A stretch of 8,574 bases of DNA, from contig DHVH01000133.1 of NCBI GenBank assembly GCA_002412555.1, positions 1 to 8,574 on the forward strand, given 5' to 3'. Origin of the DNA: Marinilabiliaceae bacterium UBA5213 (lineage in GTDB: Bacteria; Bacteroidota; Bacteroidia; Bacteroidales; Marinilabiliaceae). The notes under the pieces were generated by a model. The model was not told where the DNA came from. It saw only the letters and a list, made by a program, of their open reading frames with translations, and did not search any database. Position numbers and translations under genes: made by a program. Within the stretch, counting starts at the first letter, position 1, and the number at the start of each line of letters is the position of its first letter. Shown here piece by piece: positions 6,748-8,574 of the stretch.

Positions 6748-6796
6748 GGAACTTAGAGCGAAGTGTGAAAGAATGTGAAAAAAACTCAATCAATGC

Positions 6797-8218
6797 TTAT
6801 CTAATAAGCTCCTCACGATTGGTGTCCAATTTAAGAAAGATAAATAATAAAATGGAAAAGCCCCACAGTGAGGATCCTCCATAACTGAAGAAGGGTAGAG
6901 GAATGCCGATGACTGGCGCTAGTCCAATGGTCATACCAATATTTATGGCGACATGAAAAAAGAAAATAGCGGCTACGCCGTAGCCGTATATTCGGCTGAA
7001 GGATGAATGCTGCCGCTCAGCCAGGAATACCAGACGCATGAGCAGAAATACAAACAGAATGACAACAGCAGAGGTGCCCAGAAAACCCCATTCTTCTCCC
7101 ACCGTGCAAAAAATGAAGTCGGTGCTTTGTTCCGGAACAAAGTTGAATTTAGTCTGGGTGCCTTGCAGAAATCCTTTGCCTGAAAGACCGCCGGAGCCAA
7201 TGGCGATTTTGGATTGGTTAACGTTATAGCCTGCGCCCAGTGGGTCCTCTTTGAGGTTAAGTAAGACAAGGATGCGCGATTGCTGATAATCACCCAGCAT
7301 TTCTTCATAGAAATAGTCGGATGAATAGGCAAAAATGATGGATCCCCAAAAAAGAAGCAGATAAGTACCAATGATAGAAATCCTTCTTAAAAGAGCCTTT
7401 AGGCCCAGCATGACGCTGGCCAGCAGCATGCCCGTAAGTAGTGCCCAGTCATGGTTGGGTTCTCCAGTCTCGGTCTTAAAGACCAAGGCACCCAAGCCAT
7501 ACCCGACTGCAGCAATTAGGAACGCGATGAGCAAATCTTTTTTTACCTTCTTAAAAAAGAGAAAGGTAAAAAAGGCAACCGCCAGAAGAATTAAGATGGT
7601 ATAGTTGGGAATGAGCAGGGTAAGTATGAAGATGATGATTGCCAATACGCCAAAAACCAGAACGTAGGGCGTCATGCCTTCTCTAAAAAAGACCAGCAGA
7701 AAGGCAAAAAAGACAAGGCCCGACCCCGTATCATTTTGAAGGATAATAATGATAATGGGCGTAAACCAGACAGCACCTAGCAGAAGGAGGTCGGAGGGTT
7801 TTGTGAATGAAAATTGAAACTTACTCAAAATTCTGGCAATGGCGAGGGCCGTAGTCACCTTCGCCAACTCTACCGGCTGAAAACTGAAAGAACCGAACTG
7901 GAACCAGGATTTGGCAGAGTTGATTTCAACGCCGACAAAAATAACCAGCAGTAGCATAAAGGTGGTGATGATATAAAAAACATAGGCAAACTCGACAAGA
8001 AACTTGCTGTCGATGAGCATTAACACACCAATGGTAACCAGAGAAATGCCAATCCAAAGCAACTGTTTAATATATTCTTTTCCCGGTGCAAAAAAGAACG
8101 TACTATCAGGGTCCGTATTGGCTGCATAGATGTTTAGCCAGCCAAAGCCTACCAGAATAAGATACAGTACAACTGTTATCCAATCCATTGATTTGAATGA
8201 ACTACTGCTTGCTCTCAT
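6797..8218 (-). CDS. rodA: Rod shape-determining protein RodA (SEDS peptidoglycan glycosyltransferase)
   Basis: RodA polymerises lipid II into glycan strands in the inner membrane, working with penicillin-binding protein 2 in the elongasome. The 473-residue product is clearly SEDS: FSFQPVELAKV at 111-121, QNDTGSGLVF at 161-170, EDPLGAGYNVNQSKIAIGSGGL at 324-345 with the conserved catalytic-loop aspartate D325, VPEQSTDFIF at 361-370 and the C-terminal GIPLPFFSYGGSS. The DPLGAGY and SKIAIGSGGL forms point to RodA rather than FtsW. It is about 100 residues longer than E. coli RodA (370). The extra length sits mostly between residues 200 and 300 and adds hydrophobic segments, which fits the longer RodA proteins of Bacteroidota. 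The start overlaps the end of the PBP2 gene by 17 bases. An internal Met at residue 11 (SMDWITVVLYL) would avoid the overlap, but relatives carry a similar short N-terminal extension. Confidence 0.95.
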   Translation of the reverse strand: MRASSSSFKSMDWITVVLYLILVGFGWLNIYAANTDPDSTFFFAPGKEYIKQLLWIGISLVTIGVLMLIDSKFLVEFAYVFYIITTFMLLLVIFVGVEINSAKSWFQFGSFSFQPVELAKVTTALAIARILSKFQFSFTKPSDLLLLGAVWFTPIIIIILQNDTGSGLVFFAFLLVFFREGMTPYVLVFGVLAIIIFILTLLIPNYTILILLAVAFFTFLFFKKVKKDLLIAFLIAAVGYGLGALVFKTETGEPNHDWALLTGMLLASVMLGLKALLRRISIIGTYLLLFWGSIIFAYSSDYFYEEMLGDYQQSRILVLLNLKEDPLGAGYNVNQSKIAIGSGGLSGKGFLQGTQTKFNFVPEQSTDFIFCTVGEEWGFLGTSAVVILFVFLLMRLVFLAERQHSSFSRIYGYGVAAIFFFHVAINIGMTIGLAPVIGIPLPFFSYGGSSLWGFSILLFIFLKLDTNREELIR

Positions 8219-8574
8219 GGATTAAATCTGCGTTCAACATTCGTTGTTCAAGCCAGTTGCGTGAAGGGTGAATGCTTTGGTTTAAATATTTCTCTATCAT
8301 CAAACTGGCAATCGGTGCTGCCCATGTGGAACCATAGCCCGCATTCTCCACGTAGACAGCAATGGCTATTTTGGGATCATGTTTTGGGGCAAAGGCTACA
8401 AAAATACTGTGGTTCTCGCCATGTGGGTTTTGCGCTGTGCCTGTTTTGCCACAGACTTCAATGCCTGGAATTCGTGCAATTCGGGCGGTGGAACCATAAT
8501 CGCCCAAAATGGCCTGCTCCATGCCTTCAATGACGGGTTCAAAATGAATGGAGTCAATACCCGTTTCCCTCCTT
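8202..8574 (-). CDS. mrdA: Penicillin-binding protein 2, C-terminal part (5' end outside window)
   Basis: PBP2 is the elongation-specific transpeptidase that cross-links side-wall peptidoglycan in the periplasm. Only about the last 123 residues are in the window, and the frame is open to the right edge, so the N-terminal anchor, the dimerisation domain and the SxxK and SxN motifs lie outside. The third transpeptidase motif is present as KTGTAQNPHGENHS (its lysine codon at 8447-8445), followed by the strand IFVAFAPKHDPKIAIAVYVENAG typical of PBP2. The sequence before it (FEPVIEGMEQAILGDYGSTARIA) belongs to the same domain, which argues against the methionine at 8522 being a true start. It overlaps rodA by 17 bases, the usual mrdA-rodA arrangement, so the two are almost certainly one transcript. 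Confidence 0.93.
   Translation of the reverse strand, partial: RRETGIDSIHFEPVIEGMEQAILGDYGSTARIARIPGIEVCGKTGTAQNPHGENHSIFVAFAPKHDPKIAIAVYVENAGYGSTWAAPIASLMIEKYLNQSIHPSRNWLEQRMLNADLIHESKQ

Noticed and set aside
6721..6750. tRNA-like stretch TTTGGTATAATGGTTAA
   Set aside because: It resembles a D-arm by eye, but there is no anticodon stem, no TTC-type T-arm and no acceptor stem in the flanking bases on either strand.
6797..8218. FtsW instead of RodA
   Set aside because: The DPLGAGY and SKIAIGSGGL motifs and the overlap with a PBP2 gene favour RodA; FtsW would normally sit in the division and cell wall cluster.

Overview
The window looks like chromosomal housekeeping DNA from a member of the Bacteroidota. 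The evidence is the protein families (a long RodA with an extra membrane segment, a Bacteroidota-style MetF, a short RecX), the lack of strong Shine-Dalgarno sequences before most genes, and promoter boxes of the Bacteroidota type (TAnnTTTG, with a TTG box about 20 bases upstream in the best case). Genus cannot be told from this sequence. I see no phage, transposase, CRISPR array, rRNA or tRNA.

Layout. Plus strand, 1-2076: the C-terminal end of cobalamin-dependent methionine synthase (metH, cut by the window edge), then metF, the enzyme that makes its methyl donor. metF carries a net one-base loss near position 1354 that splits an otherwise full-length gene of about 318 codons. A 320-base gap (2077-2396) holds only weak hairpins and a possible promoter. 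Plus strand, 2397-4222: a succinate-semialdehyde-type aldehyde dehydrogenase whose stop codon overlaps the start codon of recX (TAATG).

Minus strand, 4219-8574, in transcription order from the right edge: the C-terminal end of penicillin-binding protein 2 (mrdA), rodA overlapping it by 17 bases, a KamA-family radical SAM/PLP enzyme with its own good promoter, and a multi-pass membrane protein of the UPF0104/flippase-like family. This last gene runs convergently into recX; a single CTAG supplies both stop codons. Between the KamA gene and the membrane protein gene lies a 213-base gap with a cluster of short direct and inverted repeats.

How the genes work together. MetF reduces methylene-tetrahydrofolate to methyl-tetrahydrofolate, which MetH uses to methylate homocysteine. 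PBP2 and RodA form the transpeptidase/glycosyltransferase pair of the elongasome that builds the side wall. RecX would restrain RecA. The KamA-like enzyme and the flippase-like protein have no assigned substrate.

I did not find a convincing undescribed system. The items most worth a second look are the metF frameshift, the KamA-like enzyme whose substrate-pocket motifs differ from lysine 2,3-aminomutase, the inverted repeat overlapping its promoter, and the intergenic repeat cluster.
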